Shown piece by piece: positions 45,955 through 57,618 of a stretch of DNA of 64,000 nucleotides; the first letter of the stretch is position 1; every line of letters starts with the position of its first letter. The stretch is from positions 1-64,000 of the forward strand of contig JASANE010025072.1 in the NCBI GenBank assembly GCA_030248225.1. The letters are read 5' to 3'. A program made the translations under genes and the position numbers. Source of the DNA: Trileptium ribeirensis. Taxonomy: Eukaryota > Nematoda > Enoplea > Enoplida > Thoracostomopsidae. The notes under the pieces are model-generated. The model worked only from the letters and a program-made list of their open reading frames with translations, did not search any database and was not told where the DNA came from.

Positions 45955-47194
45955 CATGCGAGGGTAAAACTAGATCGAGCATGATTTCATTTATAAGTCG
46001 TCATTTTGTCTAAAACTTTCACGGTCCTAAACCCATCGAAACCAACTGAAAACGCGTGAAGCAAACAATTCAATGCATTCAGCCTTCACAAAACCTATAC
46101 GCATATATACCTTTCTCGACGCCTTGCACGCAATACATAACAAAACAAACGAAAACGCACTACATTTTGGAAACCGGGTTAGTTGACATCAAACCCTTGA
46201 AACACCATAACAATGCGTAATATCGTCAAGTTGGACTCTAGATAGCAAAACCGTCGTATCGAGAGTGCTTGATAATGCAATATGTACTCATGTACCCAGC
46301 TCCACTTGGGTCTGCAACAAGTGTGACTTGGATAGGCTAGAAGTATTTCAATTGTCTTGTCTCAGAACAATACTCGGAATCACGCGCATAGACAGAATAC
46401 GTAACATCGACATAAGAACGAGGTGTCAACAACCGCCCGTCAGCGACATTATTCGGTTAAATAGGTTACGTTGGCTGGGACATGTCGCTCGCATGAATCA
46501 CAATCGACTGTGCAGCCAAGTCTGGCGTTGCGCGGTGCCAGCAAACTGGAAATGTGTTCGTTCAGCACCGAAGAACACATGGCACAAAGCAGCAGCAAAA
46601 GACCTCGACCATCTCAAACCAACATATGGCGCTGCCAACTGGAATCGCGACCAAATTCAAATCATTACCGATATGGCCAACGACCGAGCGCAGTGGAGAC
46701 GTATAATCAAATCGGGGATGGTCCCAGCTGGAGGATTCGTCCAACGAGCTCATCGACCATAAGTGAAGTGAACTCATGGTGAGGTAAAAACACGCAATAA
46801 TCTGCGGAAATTTGAAAAATCGCTACCCATGGCGGCCCAAGGAGTGGTCCTATAAAAAGTCGTGGTTATAGATCTCGATGGGGTAATTCAATATTTTTCG
46901 ACACAAAGGCTGTTTCGTGATATATCGGCTGCGAAACTCTGGCACTCGTATGAGGCCAGATTTGGCAAACAGCCCTTAAAACTAGTTTTTTTTTTCAATT
47001 TTGGGCGGGACCATGGGGTCAGAGTGCACATAAACGGCACATCGTCATCACTTTTACTATAGAAAAAAATTTATCGAAGCCTATGCAACCGAAGACGAGT
47101 TATGAATGACAGCGACTAACAAAAAAGAAATTTTCACGATTTTCCCCCCAAGCGCCATCAGCGGAAACTTCGCTCGCTCCGTCTCAGTTTCATA
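45955..47194. mobile_element. Third copy of the TIR element, interrupted by an RTE fragment
   Basis: The outer parts (about 45955-46292 and 46772-47194) match the right-arm element 36709-37596 in order. They share cgtcaagttg.actct.agatagcaaaacc near 46225 and atcacttttactat...gttatgaatga...cgac near 47050-47120, ending aacttcgctcgctccgt. The RTE fragment 46293-46771 sits between. This copy is more diverged than the two palindrome copies are from each other. Confidence 0.7.
46293..46771 (+). pseudogene. RTE-like retrotransposon, C-terminal fragment
   Basis: One frame (to the stop at 46760-46762) reads CDLDRLEVFQLSCLRTILGI, DRIRNIDIRTRC and LNRLRWLGHVARM. RRLRWLGHV.RM after the polymerase core is typical of RTE-type polymerases. 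The catalytic part is absent (5' truncation). The insertion is flanked by the direct repeat actcatg (46286-46292 and 46772-46778), a likely target duplication in the TIR element. The polymerase at 47229-48692 is related but separate. Confidence 0.82.
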
Positions 47195-47228
47195 ATAACT
47201 ACCTAGCATATATATATATAAATACGGC

Positions 47229-48692
47229 GGCGATGAAATAATTGAAGTGCTTTTACCACTTCTGAGACGCATTTGGTCCAACGAAGAGCTTCGTAGCGAG
47301 TGGAGAACGGCAATAGTTCTGCCCTTCCACAAAAAAGGCGACAAGTCAGAATGCGGAAACTATCGCGGCATTTCACTGCTCAACATAGCATTCAAACTTC
47401 TTGCGGCGATCGTTGCCAATCGTTTCAAAAACCACCGTGAAAAGTACACTCGCGACGAACAGTGTGGATTTAGACCTGGACGCTCAACGATAGATCATAT
47501 CCTATCGCTGAGGCTGTTATTAGAAACCCGACACGAGTTTCGTGAACCCGTCGCTTTAGCCTTCGTCGACTTCAAAGCGGCGTTTGATTCAGTCCACCGA
47601 CCAAGTCTATATCAGCTATTGGCTGCCGATGGTATGCCTCACAAGCTTATTAGGTTGATTCAATTTTTGTTTCTAACTGTCCGACTCTGTCGTACGGATC
47701 AACAACCGGTCATCCGATCCTTTCGAGGTTCGTACTGGAGTACGACAAGGATCCATAATTTCACCACTACTGTTCAACTACGCAGTCGACTGGGTCATAA
47801 AAATGCTCATCCGTCCCGGCGATGGCATCACCTTCGGATCCAATGACACTTTCACAGACGCCGCCTATGCCGATGATGTCGTCTTAGCCTGCGACACAGT
47901 GGCTCAGGTTCAAGAATTTCTCAATAGACTGAACCAAAATGGAACACGAGTTGGTCTCAGAACCAACGAATCAAAAACAAAGGTTATGACCTGTTGCATC
48001 CCTGAACCTCGGCGAACTGTCCACCTTAACGGCAAAGAGGTAGAGCACGTTGACGAATCCCTCTACCTTGGTAGTCTCTTCACAGGCACGGGAAACTGTG
48101 ACAATGAGATAGTACATCGCGTGTCGAAGGCCCGATCTTGTTTTTGCGGATTGCAGCGAGTCTGGTCCTCAGATGCAATCTCATTAACTACCAAGGTAAA
48201 TCTCTACAACGCCGCCGTGCGCCCAGTGCTCTTGTACGCCAGCGAAACGTGGACATCGAAAGTCACAAATACAGCGCAGCTGGAGATTTTTGAAAATTAC
48301 TGCCGTCGTCGAATCCTCGGCGTAACCAAACTCAACCACCTTCGAACAGATGACATCAAAGACAAAATCGGCCACAGAAAGGATATCGACGTCATTGTCA
48401 AAGAACGGCGCCTTAAACTGCTGGGTCACGTCCTCAGAATGAACACTGCACGACTGCCAAAGAGACTACTCACAACTGCTCCTCCTGAGCAGTGGACCGC
48501 CCTCGAGGTCGCTCGTTTCAAACGTGGAAGCGCCAAGTGGCATCGGATATCGAATACGCATTTCGACACATCCCACGCAAAGAATGGCGAGCGAACCCCT
48601 TCCCCGCAATAGCAATCCAAGCGCAAGATCGAAGTGTATGGCGAGAGCTGGTTCACCGCAGGGCCCCCTGGATTGTCGCCCGGGGCAGGTGA
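47229..48692 (+). pseudogene. RTE-like reverse transcriptase, 5'-truncated, two frameshifts
   Basis: Reverse transcriptase of a non-LTR retrotransposon. The first frame (to about 47715) holds FHKKGDKSECGNYRGISLLN, GFRPGRSTIDHI and AFVDFKAAFDSV. After a frameshift, TGVRQGSIISPLLFNYAVDW and the catalytic YADD box (47866-47877) follow in the next frame, then ESKTKVM, ASETWTSKVT and RRLKLLGHVLRM. A second shift near 48490 leads to the C-terminus (RSVWRELVHRRAPWIV) and a stop at 48690-48692. All core polymerase blocks from the fingers to the thumb are present. The endonuclease domain is missing, so the copy is 5'-truncated. The 3' end runs into an AT dinucleotide tail at about 48705-48725, as is common for RTE elements. 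Confidence 0.92.
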
Positions 48693-48725
48693 ATCAGGTG
48701 AATATATATATATATAATATATATT

Positions 48726-50004
48726 TATTTATGTATTTATTTACATACTTTATATACCATTTGGTATAGTGACAGGGCCTAAAACCTCGTTTCGTTATTG
48801 TTATTATCGAATTGAAAAGCTGATTAAAAACCTGCTAATTATTCAATTTATATTAATATTAGCGCAAGGGGTGTAACACTCCGCTATTCAAAAACCTGTA
48901 CTTTAGTAAGAATTTCGCGGTGACATAACAAAAACCATCTTTTGCAATTTTCACGAAAATCAAATTGGGCAACAATGTTCTTTATTCAAATACAATGTAA
49001 TTATTATTTAATTATAGGTTCTGTATATTATTATTTTGCTTAAAAACGATCAACAACTGATTTTTACTTCAAAGAACACGAATTTTCGACCACGGATGCA
49101 ATTTTAATACAATGCCGTGATCGTACGTACCAGACCAAAAGGACAGACGATCGGTCAAACACCCGACTCTATTTCGGAAAATATGGTTATGTATGCATGA
49201 TATTTGGATTTGATTTGGCACGATCACAGTCGAAGCAGTGAAGGAAATATTGACAATTCGTTGAATCACCGTCATTTGAACTGACGTCAAACTGCTGTCC
49301 GCGGATATCGAAGTAGCGCAGTTGATAGATCAATAGCTCGAGAAACCGGATTAGATAGCAACGAATGAAGTTATTCTCAAACGGCTCCGCATCCCAAAAG
49401 ACAAAAATTGTACTTGACTCGGCACCTGCGGAATTCTTAACAAAGACTGCGAAGCATATACGCAAGGAGGGTTAAACATTTGGCACGAAAATTGACGCCA
49501 ACAAGGGTCAACGGAGTCACAAGTATCATTGATACGACCAAATTTGTTGGAAAGCTGCCGGACGCGATCCACGATATACTACAGCAACCCAATGTTATAT
49601 CGTTATGGTTCGACGTGGATTCAGTTATGCTGATGTGGGATTCGTCATGGGGCAGGCGATTTCGACGATTTTTCACAACTCTACTGCAGTACTATGAAGG
49701 TCAAGACGGAATTGCCTCACGATGGCATAATATTCCCCATTGACGATACAACAATAGCAATCACAAGTATTCGAACAGTAACAAAGGGATTCGCTTTATT
49801 CATTATTGCCGCAACGATACGTTCCTCTATCCAATATGTACCTTTATGTACCTTTCGACCACAACAGGTACAGTCGGCATTTGATCGTTCGTTGGTGATG
49901 TGTAGTCTGTGAGAAATTCCATTCTGGCTGTGCGTTGATTGAGGAAGATTCAGCCTTGCGGGTTGCAAGGCCAGATGTTCATGAAAGACAAATATAACAA
50001 TAGA
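48726..50004. other. Mostly non-coding; possible decayed coding at 49070-49980
   Basis: 48726-49068 is AT-rich with nothing seen. In 49070-49980 several stretches look protein-like but in changing frames: DTTKFVGKLPDAIHDILQQP with ISLWFDVDSVMLMWDSSWG (49480-49743, plus strand), and VVCEKFHSGCALIEED near 49905, which resembles part of a PHD-type zinc finger (C..C..F H..C). I cannot assign a gene. It may be the remains of a retrotransposon first reading frame or of an unknown gene. Confidence 0.3.
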
Positions 50005-50402
50005 TTAGTAAGGTAGTTGACCAGACGCATGTAGCCGCTGTTTGGATTCGCAACAGGACGGTGCCGATACTATTTCTACTGTAAGGTCATTCCACGCTCG
50101 AACAACTCGGTGGGAGAAGTTTTTACGAATGTCCAGCCTTGGAATATCACCTGTTTGCAGTTTGAAGTCATCTCCTCGAGTACGTGGACATCCTGAAGCG
50201 AAAAATATATAGCACCATTCATCATTTTATAAACTAATATGAGGTCGCTCCGCAGACGACGTGTTGACAAAGACTGGAGTCCCACATACCGAAGACGGTC
50301 ATAGTAACTTAAATGACGAATCCGAGGAAGAAGTTTAGTAGCATGACGTTGAACACTTTCAATTATGTCGATGTCGCCAGCATAATATGTACACCATGCA
50401 GA
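50005..50402 (-). pseudogene. CR1-like retrotransposon (host of nested insertion), 3' part
   Basis: The minus strand reads WCTYYAGDIDIIESVQRHAT and then KLLPRIRHLSYYDRLRYVGL. After a frameshift near 50150 it continues GDIPRLDIRKNFSHRVVRAW to a stop at 50005-50007. This is the thumb and C-terminus of a CR1/Jockey-type polymerase (W..Y...DI..IE.VQR..TK..P ... Y..RL...L..L..RR...DL). It is cut at about 50403 by the plus-strand element 50408-52222. Its continuation (the part just before WCTYY) is at 52228-52300. Confidence 0.88.
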
Positions 50403-50407
50403 TACAG

Positions 50408-52222
50408 TTCGCAAGTGTGTTTATACGAGATGACAAGTATGATACATATCCATCTTTTAATATTAATGATGATATTGCATTGTATAATGTGTTTTTTGAT
50501 TGTAATTTGGTTAAAAGCCTCATGAAAAAACTAAGCAATAAAGTAAGTCACACGCCTGACGGTATTCCTTCCATTATTTTGTCGAAAAATTATGATGTTT
50601 TGGCTAAACCTTTGATTTTTTCAGATATGTTTTTCACGATCTGAGATGCCCGAACATTGGAAAAATTCCGACGTAAAACCCTTATTTAAAAAAGGGGATG
50701 CTTCGCTTGCAGAAAATTATAGACCTATTTCTCTAACCAGTGCTGTTTGTAGATTAATGGAGTCTGTTATAAAGCATTACATTTTGAATTATTTGAAAGA
50801 AAACAATTTGTTAACTAAAGCTCAACATGGTTTTATGGAAAAAAGATCGACTTGTACTCAACTTTTAGAGTTACTAAATGACTCTTCCGAGGCTGTTGAT
50901 TCCGGAAATTGTGTTGATGTTATTTATATTGACTTTGCAAAAGCTTTTGATACGGTTTGTCATGCTAAATTGTTAACTAAGATATATGCTATCGGCATTC
51001 GAGGAAACTACTACAACTGGATTGGACAATTTTTGACTGGCAGAAAACAGCGTGTTAAAATTGACACTATTTATTCTTCTTATACATCAGTAATTTCGGG
51101 AGTGCCGCAAGAGTCAGTATTAGGTCCTCTGCTTTTTTCTATTTATATTAACGACTTAGAAGATTGTTTAGGAAACGATGTCACACTAAAATTATTTGCA
51201 GACGACATAAAAATTTACAGGGAGATAAGCTCTGAACAAGATATTTTGGAATTACAAAGTGTTTTACTAAAAGTTGAACAATGGGCTAAGACGTGGCAAT
51301 TGGTGCTTTCTGGTGAAAAAACACAGTATTTGCGACTAGGTAATCTTGCCGAAAACTTTTACTTTTTGCAAAGCGAAATACATTCAGTTTCTTCTGTGAA
51401 AGATCTCGGTGTACATTTTGTCTTGGAACTTAAAATCACACTATCATACAAACAATGTTTGTACTAAATGTTATCGTATTATTAATATGCTATTTCGGTG
51501 TTTTGTTACCAAGGATATTTCGGCTCTTTTATCTGCGTATAAAACATATGTATTGCCCATTCTGGATTATTGTTCGCAGATTTGGTCGCCAGGTTACTTA
51601 CTTGATATTGATAAGCTTGAAAGTATTCAACGTTACTTCACCAGGCGACTTTTAGCGCATGAATCTTTTTATAATATAGGGTATTTAGATAGGCTGAAAA
51701 AACTGAATCTTGATCCTCTTGAGCTACGCAGATTACATGCCGATCTCGTTTTATGTTACAAAATTGTTCATAAAGATGTTGATCTGGATTTTGATAAATT
51801 CTTCAAGTTTCAGACTCTTCAAACCAGGGGACATTCGTTAAAATTACTGTTACCTGCGTGTAAAAAAAATTGTCGTAAATTTTTCTTTGTGAACCGAGTT
51901 GTTCCTGTATGGAATTCGTTGCCGGAAAAAGTTAACGATTATCCGCTCTCCACGGCATCTAATGCGAAAAATTTTAGAAAGTTGTTACCTTCATGTAATT
52001 TTTCAAAATTTTTAAAATTTAGTCGAAATTTGTAGTCGTACTAATGATCATGTGTGTTTACCCCTCATGACCCGGAAGTAGGATGTCTCTTGTTTGTGCT
52101 ATTGTACTCCGTTTAATGTCATTATATTCTGATTTATGTTTTGTCTTTTTTGAAATAAAAAAGGGGTGATGTGTCCATGAAGCTAAACTGAGACCTTCAC
52201 TTCCCTTTCCCAAATTCCAAAT
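50408..52222 (+). pseudogene. CR1-like reverse transcriptase, 5'-truncated, nested insertion
   Basis: Coding begins at the junction itself (FASVFIRDDKYD) and continues, with a frame change near 50635, to MPEHWKNSDVKPLFKKGDAS, ENYRPISLTS, IDFAKAFDTVCHAKLL, SGVPQESVLGPLLFSIYIND and the catalytic FADD box (51194-51205). QES replaces the usual QGS. A second frame change near 51440 leads to LLSAYKTYVLPILDYCSQIW, RGHSLKLLLPACKKN and VPVWNSLPEKVNDY, ending at a stop at 52033-52035. A 3' untranslated region of about 190 bp follows, with aataaa near 52156. The 5-bp direct repeat tacag flanks it (50403-50407, 52223-52227). It is inserted in the thumb region of a minus-strand CR1-like element. Confidence 0.9.
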
Positions 52223-52227
52223 TACAG

Positions 52228-52300
52228 CATATTCGACGTACGGTCGAATAAGAGATCGGTACAGATCTAGAAAGATTTTCTTAGTCCAGTGCTGAATGGT
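52228..52300 (-). pseudogene. CR1-like retrotransposon (host of nested insertion), 5' piece
   Basis: The minus strand reads KKIFLDLYRSLIRPYVEYAV. In the family this is followed by ...W..Y...DI..IE, which is exactly what starts at 50402 on the minus strand. The two pieces are therefore one element, split by the plus-strand insertion. The upstream catalytic core is absent (5' truncation near 52300). Confidence 0.85.
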
Positions 52301-54850
52301 GTGACAAATCACAAAATAACTCTATGGGCTTTAGCGGCTACCATGGAACAATGCTCCGAGAACTTTAAAGTATTAGAATTGCAACAAGCAATTGCTCGTG
52401 GGTAATCTAGCCAGCGAATAAACAACCTATATAAATCCCCGTTCAATCGTGGTTCGTTTCGTACAAAAACGGCGCAATTTTCATAAACTGCAATTCAACA
52501 ACATCGTGGAAACGCTGGAAATCGAAGAAACATTCGGTTATTGTCTACATTTACAGGATTAGATTTCATCGTATCCGGACCTGCCTTTACGCTCATTTAT
52601 ACACAAATAATAACCCGTGCCGGCACGAATCGTTTACCAGAGATGTGGTGTTGCCCGGAACACTAAACGGAACAAAGTGCCAGCCCCGACACTGGCAATC
52701 AAATTAACAATATAAATGAATTTATAAAACTCCTTACATGTAGGACACATTAAGCACTATTGGAAATATATAAGAAAAAGTTTTAGAAATTTTGTACGAA
52801 AATATCTTAGAAATCAAGCAGTTTAGGTTAGAACCTAACCTAAGTTCACAAAATTTGCAGTGATGAGATGTCCCATAATTGACACATACAACAACAAGCA
52901 CCGTCCATTAATATTAAATACAACAGGCAGTGCAATGCGATGGCGGTAGGAACAGCTGCCAGTCATAGTCGACGAATAAAATACATGGTGGCAAAAACCA
53001 CTAATCGTACGACCGTAATACACTGCGGGTATTAAATCGACCTCTAAAATCTGTATAGCATTGCTATGTGGATTGCAGGGAGGAAACAGGATTCCGGTTC
53101 CGGCGAAATCGTGTTCTTGTTGTGGTTCCGGCAAAAGGCACAGACCATACCCGAACCGGAATTCCGGTTAAAAATTTCGTTTAAACTTTCCGACAAGTTT
53201 CGAAAACCAGGTTCTGGTTCCACATCCGGTTTAGATGCACGGTTCCGGTTGTTCGTTCCGGCAAATTCCGGTAGCGCTTATTTCCTAAGGGCATAATTTA
53301 GAAACCGAAGAATGAGGATTTTGAGATAATATATGAATACAAGTATAATAGTATATCTATGTTCTTTGGCTCCTAGAAGTATATTTTAACTTAAACTAAT
53401 ACTATTTGTGAAACGTCACGGTTGTAAACCCCAGTACCTAGCGAAAAGTAATAATACGCCAATATGCGCACGATATATTCTGCGAAAATTTATAGTTTAG
53501 CAATAAAGTTTCAAATCTGAGATGATAATTCAGAATTTCGATCAGTTTTAGGTGAAATAATGGGTGCGAGACGTCCAAAAAACGACAACATAATGAAGCA
53601 ACATAGAAGAAACAATGAAAAATAAAATACTAGGAAGGACAAAGACTAAAGAAAAAATAAATTTAGCAGCACTTCCAACTTAAACCTATTTACTCCACAA
53701 CAGACATAAAATTACGTATAGGCACTATGTTAGCTACGTAATTAACATGTGTAAGCGACCTTATAACATAATAAGATTACGAACCCACTTGCCCGTAGGG
53801 GGACTGGGAATTATTTTCCTGAGTCTCGGGCCAATCTTGCATCCTCGCCGATTGTCCTGCTAGGTAACCTGTGCATGTGAAAGTCATTTGCTAAGTGACA
53901 AATACCGTTACGCCCCTCAATTTGCCCAAAAATATAGATATGGAATTCGAGAAAGCAGTGTTTTCATATGTCTGGCTTTATGTGCTTAAGAAAAATAAGG
54001 TATCATGCTTATAGAGTGATCGAACAGTGCCGACATCAATGTCGTCGACATCTTCTACCTCATTTTCGGCGTTCAATAGAAATTTATGCCAAAAGATACA
54101 GGTAGCTGAACTCAAAAATTGTAACAAATTGTCTGTGATTGTCTATAAAGCGTAACCGAAATGTCTCGTGGTGTAATACTACAAATGGGCAACGCCTCGG
54201 CATTAAAATGAGGATGCAAAGCTTTGCCGTGGTGTCTTCGTGTAAACGATGTTTTGTAATACAAAGCGGATGAATTTTGCTAAACTACGAAATCTTCGAT
54301 CATTGACATAGCTTGCATTGATGGAGTTCGCTATTAGAAAAATTTCATTACTCCAATTATACAAATCGGGAACTTGCATTCTGTGGACCTGCTATACGCA
54401 CTCGTAAACGCAGTTGTGAAATCAAAGACATCTTCAATAAATGTCAAGTAGACCTAATGGTGAATGGAGTCAGCCGACCTGAAAATGTGACCCTTTTCCA
54501 GATATTTCAGAGCGTTTGTTTCAGCTTCGACGTATCCGTAGCTTATAGTGATTCAGCATTGTGTAAAGCCGCCAATTTATTTTGCAGGGTGCAGTTGTAC
54601 ATCCAAACTGTTAGATCATGGCTCCAGCATATTGGCACAAAAATTTAAATTATGCGCTCGCAATCTTTGTAGCGCCACCACAATCTATGCCTTTGTGCCA
54701 AATATTCGCTACAGTTTCAAGACCGCTTCCTGAAGCGGCGCAACATTAAGGATGGATATAGCCGCTTTTTACAGTTGCAGAACTACAGGATTCGCAAGTA
54801 ATGGACCCGCTGGCTAATGGCACCATTCATTACTAACCGAAAAAATACTT
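52301..54850. other. Mostly non-coding; ttccgg-rich patch at 53080-53275
   Basis: No gene recognised. Between about 53090 and 53275 the motif ttccgg or ggttccgg occurs about ten times at irregular spacing, a degenerate minisatellite. The minus-strand open frame at 52835-53134 (99 codons) has no identifiable domain. Confidence 0.4.
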
Positions 54851-54859
54851 ACCTTTACC

Positions 54860-55870
54860 AACATCAGATACAAGGTTTCATCTTTGTCGATATGCATGGC
54901 GACAAACGACCGACCATTACTACTTTTACATGCCATCTCATTTAACTCATCTGATTCGAACTCGGATTTCAACTGATCTCACAGCAAGGCATACGTTTCT
55001 CTACACAATGATGCTTTGTGTGAAGACACATACTTTGATCCCAGAGGCCGCCGTAGCATGATATCTTTTTACGAACCTGCTGATACTTTAACATCACCGG
55101 GTATGGCTGTAATATTCGCATCCACTGGGAAAGCATTCCAGATGCCTTCGCGTTTGCTATATGAAGAGAATATTCTTCGCAATCATGGCATGTATCTGAG
55201 TCATGGTCTGCATTTATTTGTTTCAAACGTAGTTAGTGCAACTTGGAAAGTTTGTATTCTTTGCATCCCAGCGCTGCAAAGCTGATATTGTTTTCACCCA
55301 TCTTTCGTCAATATAGATCAAAGCAATTTTCGCTATTTCTCACAGTAATCATGAGACTTGCTGTCACTGTTTGATGGTAGATAAGGATGGTTGGGCACAT
55401 CGCCCTACGTCAATAAGATATTTTGAGCCTGTGACAGTCAATGTGAGCTAAAATAGTTGCATAGTACTTTTTCTTCCTAGGCTGTCTCCTATCTCTCTTA
55501 TCGGGGATAGGTTGTTCTTATACCTCAAATACTGAACTCACAGTAAGATCATCTGTGCTTTTAAACCCTAGAGTCGAAAAGAACATCACTTTGCAAATGC
55601 GGCAACGATTACCATTTATATGTTTGAAATGATATGAGAAATAGAGACGCTTTCCGAAGCTCAGGTGTTTTGGCCAACTTCTAACCCTTATCTATCATCG
55701 ATCCAATGAAAATTAGTTGCTCGCGACGCGATTTATTCAATGATTAACATAAATCGCCACCCTAAATTCGTCATGGAACTCATTTTATACCAGCTTAAGT
55801 GTATTTAGCATCACAGAAAGGCTTCTTAGCATTCTTTCTCGCGGTCATTTTTCCCTTGGTGAAACACTAT
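54860..55870 (-). pseudogene. Decayed transposase-like gene (CxxC / DTCxxC type)
   Basis: The minus strand, with several stops and frame changes, contains NGNRCRICKVMFFSTLGFKS, then PDKRDRRQPRKKK, ILAHIDCHRLKI and, further on, SDTCHDCEEYSLHIANAKAS. This order (C..CK..F..TL ... D.R ... I..HI ... DTC..C) recalls a widespread family of transposon-encoded proteins in invertebrate genomes, usually annotated as uncharacterised. The longest clean piece is 54969-55226. Upstream, beyond 55870 on this strand, the text is acidic (ESEGDRASDELGDD), which fits an acidic N-terminus. The family assignment is from memory of the pattern and is tentative. Confidence 0.4.
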
Positions 55871-56530
55871 TCGGGCTCCTTTCAGTTTTACCGTTATGGT
55901 ACATACGTATTTTCTACCTGCATTTCGTTACAATCATGAATATCCGTGTCATCGTCGTGGCATTCTGGACCAACACTCAGATTATTCATCGGACTCACCA
56001 TCACCATCCGATTATACGTTGCCTATATCGTTCAAGTCGTCACCCAGCTCATCGGACGCACGATCACCTTCGGATTCTACACTGTATGGATCCTTTCGGA
56101 TCGTGGCCTAGATATTATTCTGGATTGCTACCTGATTGCACGTAATCCGCAGCGTTAGTGTAATCGTCAGAATCCTAACGCCTCGTTTCTTGGAGACTGA
56201 CTTTTTTGTGGACGCTAGCTGAACTCAAATAGTGATAACCAAGGGTACTGTTCACTAAAACTACACGAAAGTTTTAATTGATAAAGAAAAGTCATCAACT
56301 GCTATGAGCAGACATCGCATTTGACTTTTTGCTCAATATTAACCAAATTACGGAAGCTACACAACCTGTCAACTTCATCAAGCCAAGTCATCAGCACACA
56401 TACGATTTTACTTTATTGGCTTCGTATTTATTAAATTACTAAAACTGCACAACCTGTTCAGTTCATCATTGCAGGTTATTCTTTACCATAAGCGGAGATC
56501 ATATTTCAGTTTATTATTCAATATTAAATT
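55871..56530. other. Serine/aspartate-coding low-complexity patch and non-coding DNA
   Basis: 55950-56110 contains many tcatcg/tcggac triplets. The plus-strand frame there reads serine-rich and the minus-strand frame reads acidic. I favour the minus reading as the N-terminus of the decayed gene at 54860-55870. Nothing else is seen. Confidence 0.35.
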
Positions 56531-56978
56531 ATGCGGGATTCACGTTATAATGTCCCCAACAGTTGGAACTTTTGTCCCCCTGTAGTGTAGACTATACCGT
56601 AAAGACGGTGACAGTGACACCCACACCATATAACAAAATATGAGCGTGTCGGGCACATCCCTAGATATCTCATTTTCACAATGTAGTATTTCGGTGTTTT
56701 ATGCTTGCCAATGCGGTGTTTCTAGGGTATCCAGTGGGCCCTATGTAAAATGACCCCACGGGGTGGTGGAAACCCTCAGCAAAACCAAAAAACAAGGACG
56801 GTTCATTGACACCGTCTGAAATAAGCCAATCTATTAGCTAGCTTTGTTTGAAATTTATTTGAAACTTTATTCAAAAACACAGGGGTGATTAAGACACCCT
56901 GTAGTCTAGGGTGTGCCTGCCACTGTATGGTGTACATAAGTTCCAAGTGGTGGGGACATTATAGCGTGAATCCCGCAT
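56531..56978. mobile_element. MITE, 448 bp, 41-bp terminal inverted repeats
   Basis: The left end begins atgcgggattcacgttataa (56531) and the right end is its near-perfect inverse (finishing 56978). About 38 of 41 terminal positions match, through tgtcccca and ttggaactt. The direct repeat taaatt flanks it (56525-56530 and 56979-56984). No open frame of note. The superfamily is uncertain. Confidence 0.87.
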
Positions 56979-56984
56979 TAAATT

Positions 56985-57618
56985 ACTGAAACTACAAACT
57001 CAACTATGTGATCAAGCCAAATCACTCGTTACCTTTGGAAATAATACGCCTTACTGAATTATAATTGAAAATGAACTTTATGAAACGAAAAATGGTGTGG
57101 GCAAATATTTGTTAACCAGACCGTCTGTAGCTCACATTTATTACCGAAAGCAAGTTTATACTAGCATTCAATATTATTATTACAACTAAAGCCTTAAGTA
57201 TATATATTAGCTGCATATAGACGTTTTGGGCAAACGTTAAACATTAATTGCCAGGTCACTAGTGCGCTACGGAAGAATGTCGTATCTCAATATTACACTG
57301 TACTTTTGCCAAGGTAGACTTGAGTTACTTTTGAAGAAGTCGTATCACACTAAGTACAACCCTCTGCCAAGTTTCTGTAATCAGAATACCTCGATGTAAA
57401 ATGTTTTGCCAACTTAGAAACCACTGGAAGTATTAAGTCTGGTATTATGCCATGTAGTAAACGTTCTGCCATGCATAGTTACTTGTATGGTTGCTGTCTC
57501 ACGGCAGCCATTTGCCCAAGACACTACGTTTTGCTGAAATACGGCAACGTGTCAGTTGTTATAGTTGGCAAAAAGGAAAAGTTTTCAAATTGGTTAATAG
57601 GATATTCAAACTACGACA
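56985..57618. other. Non-coding stretch
   Basis: AT-rich, no gene or repeat recognised. Confidence 0.5.

Noticed and set aside
55896..56158. Serine-rich plus-strand open frames
   Set aside because: Low-complexity tcatcg/tcggac text; more likely the reverse of an acidic N-terminus of the decayed minus-strand gene.
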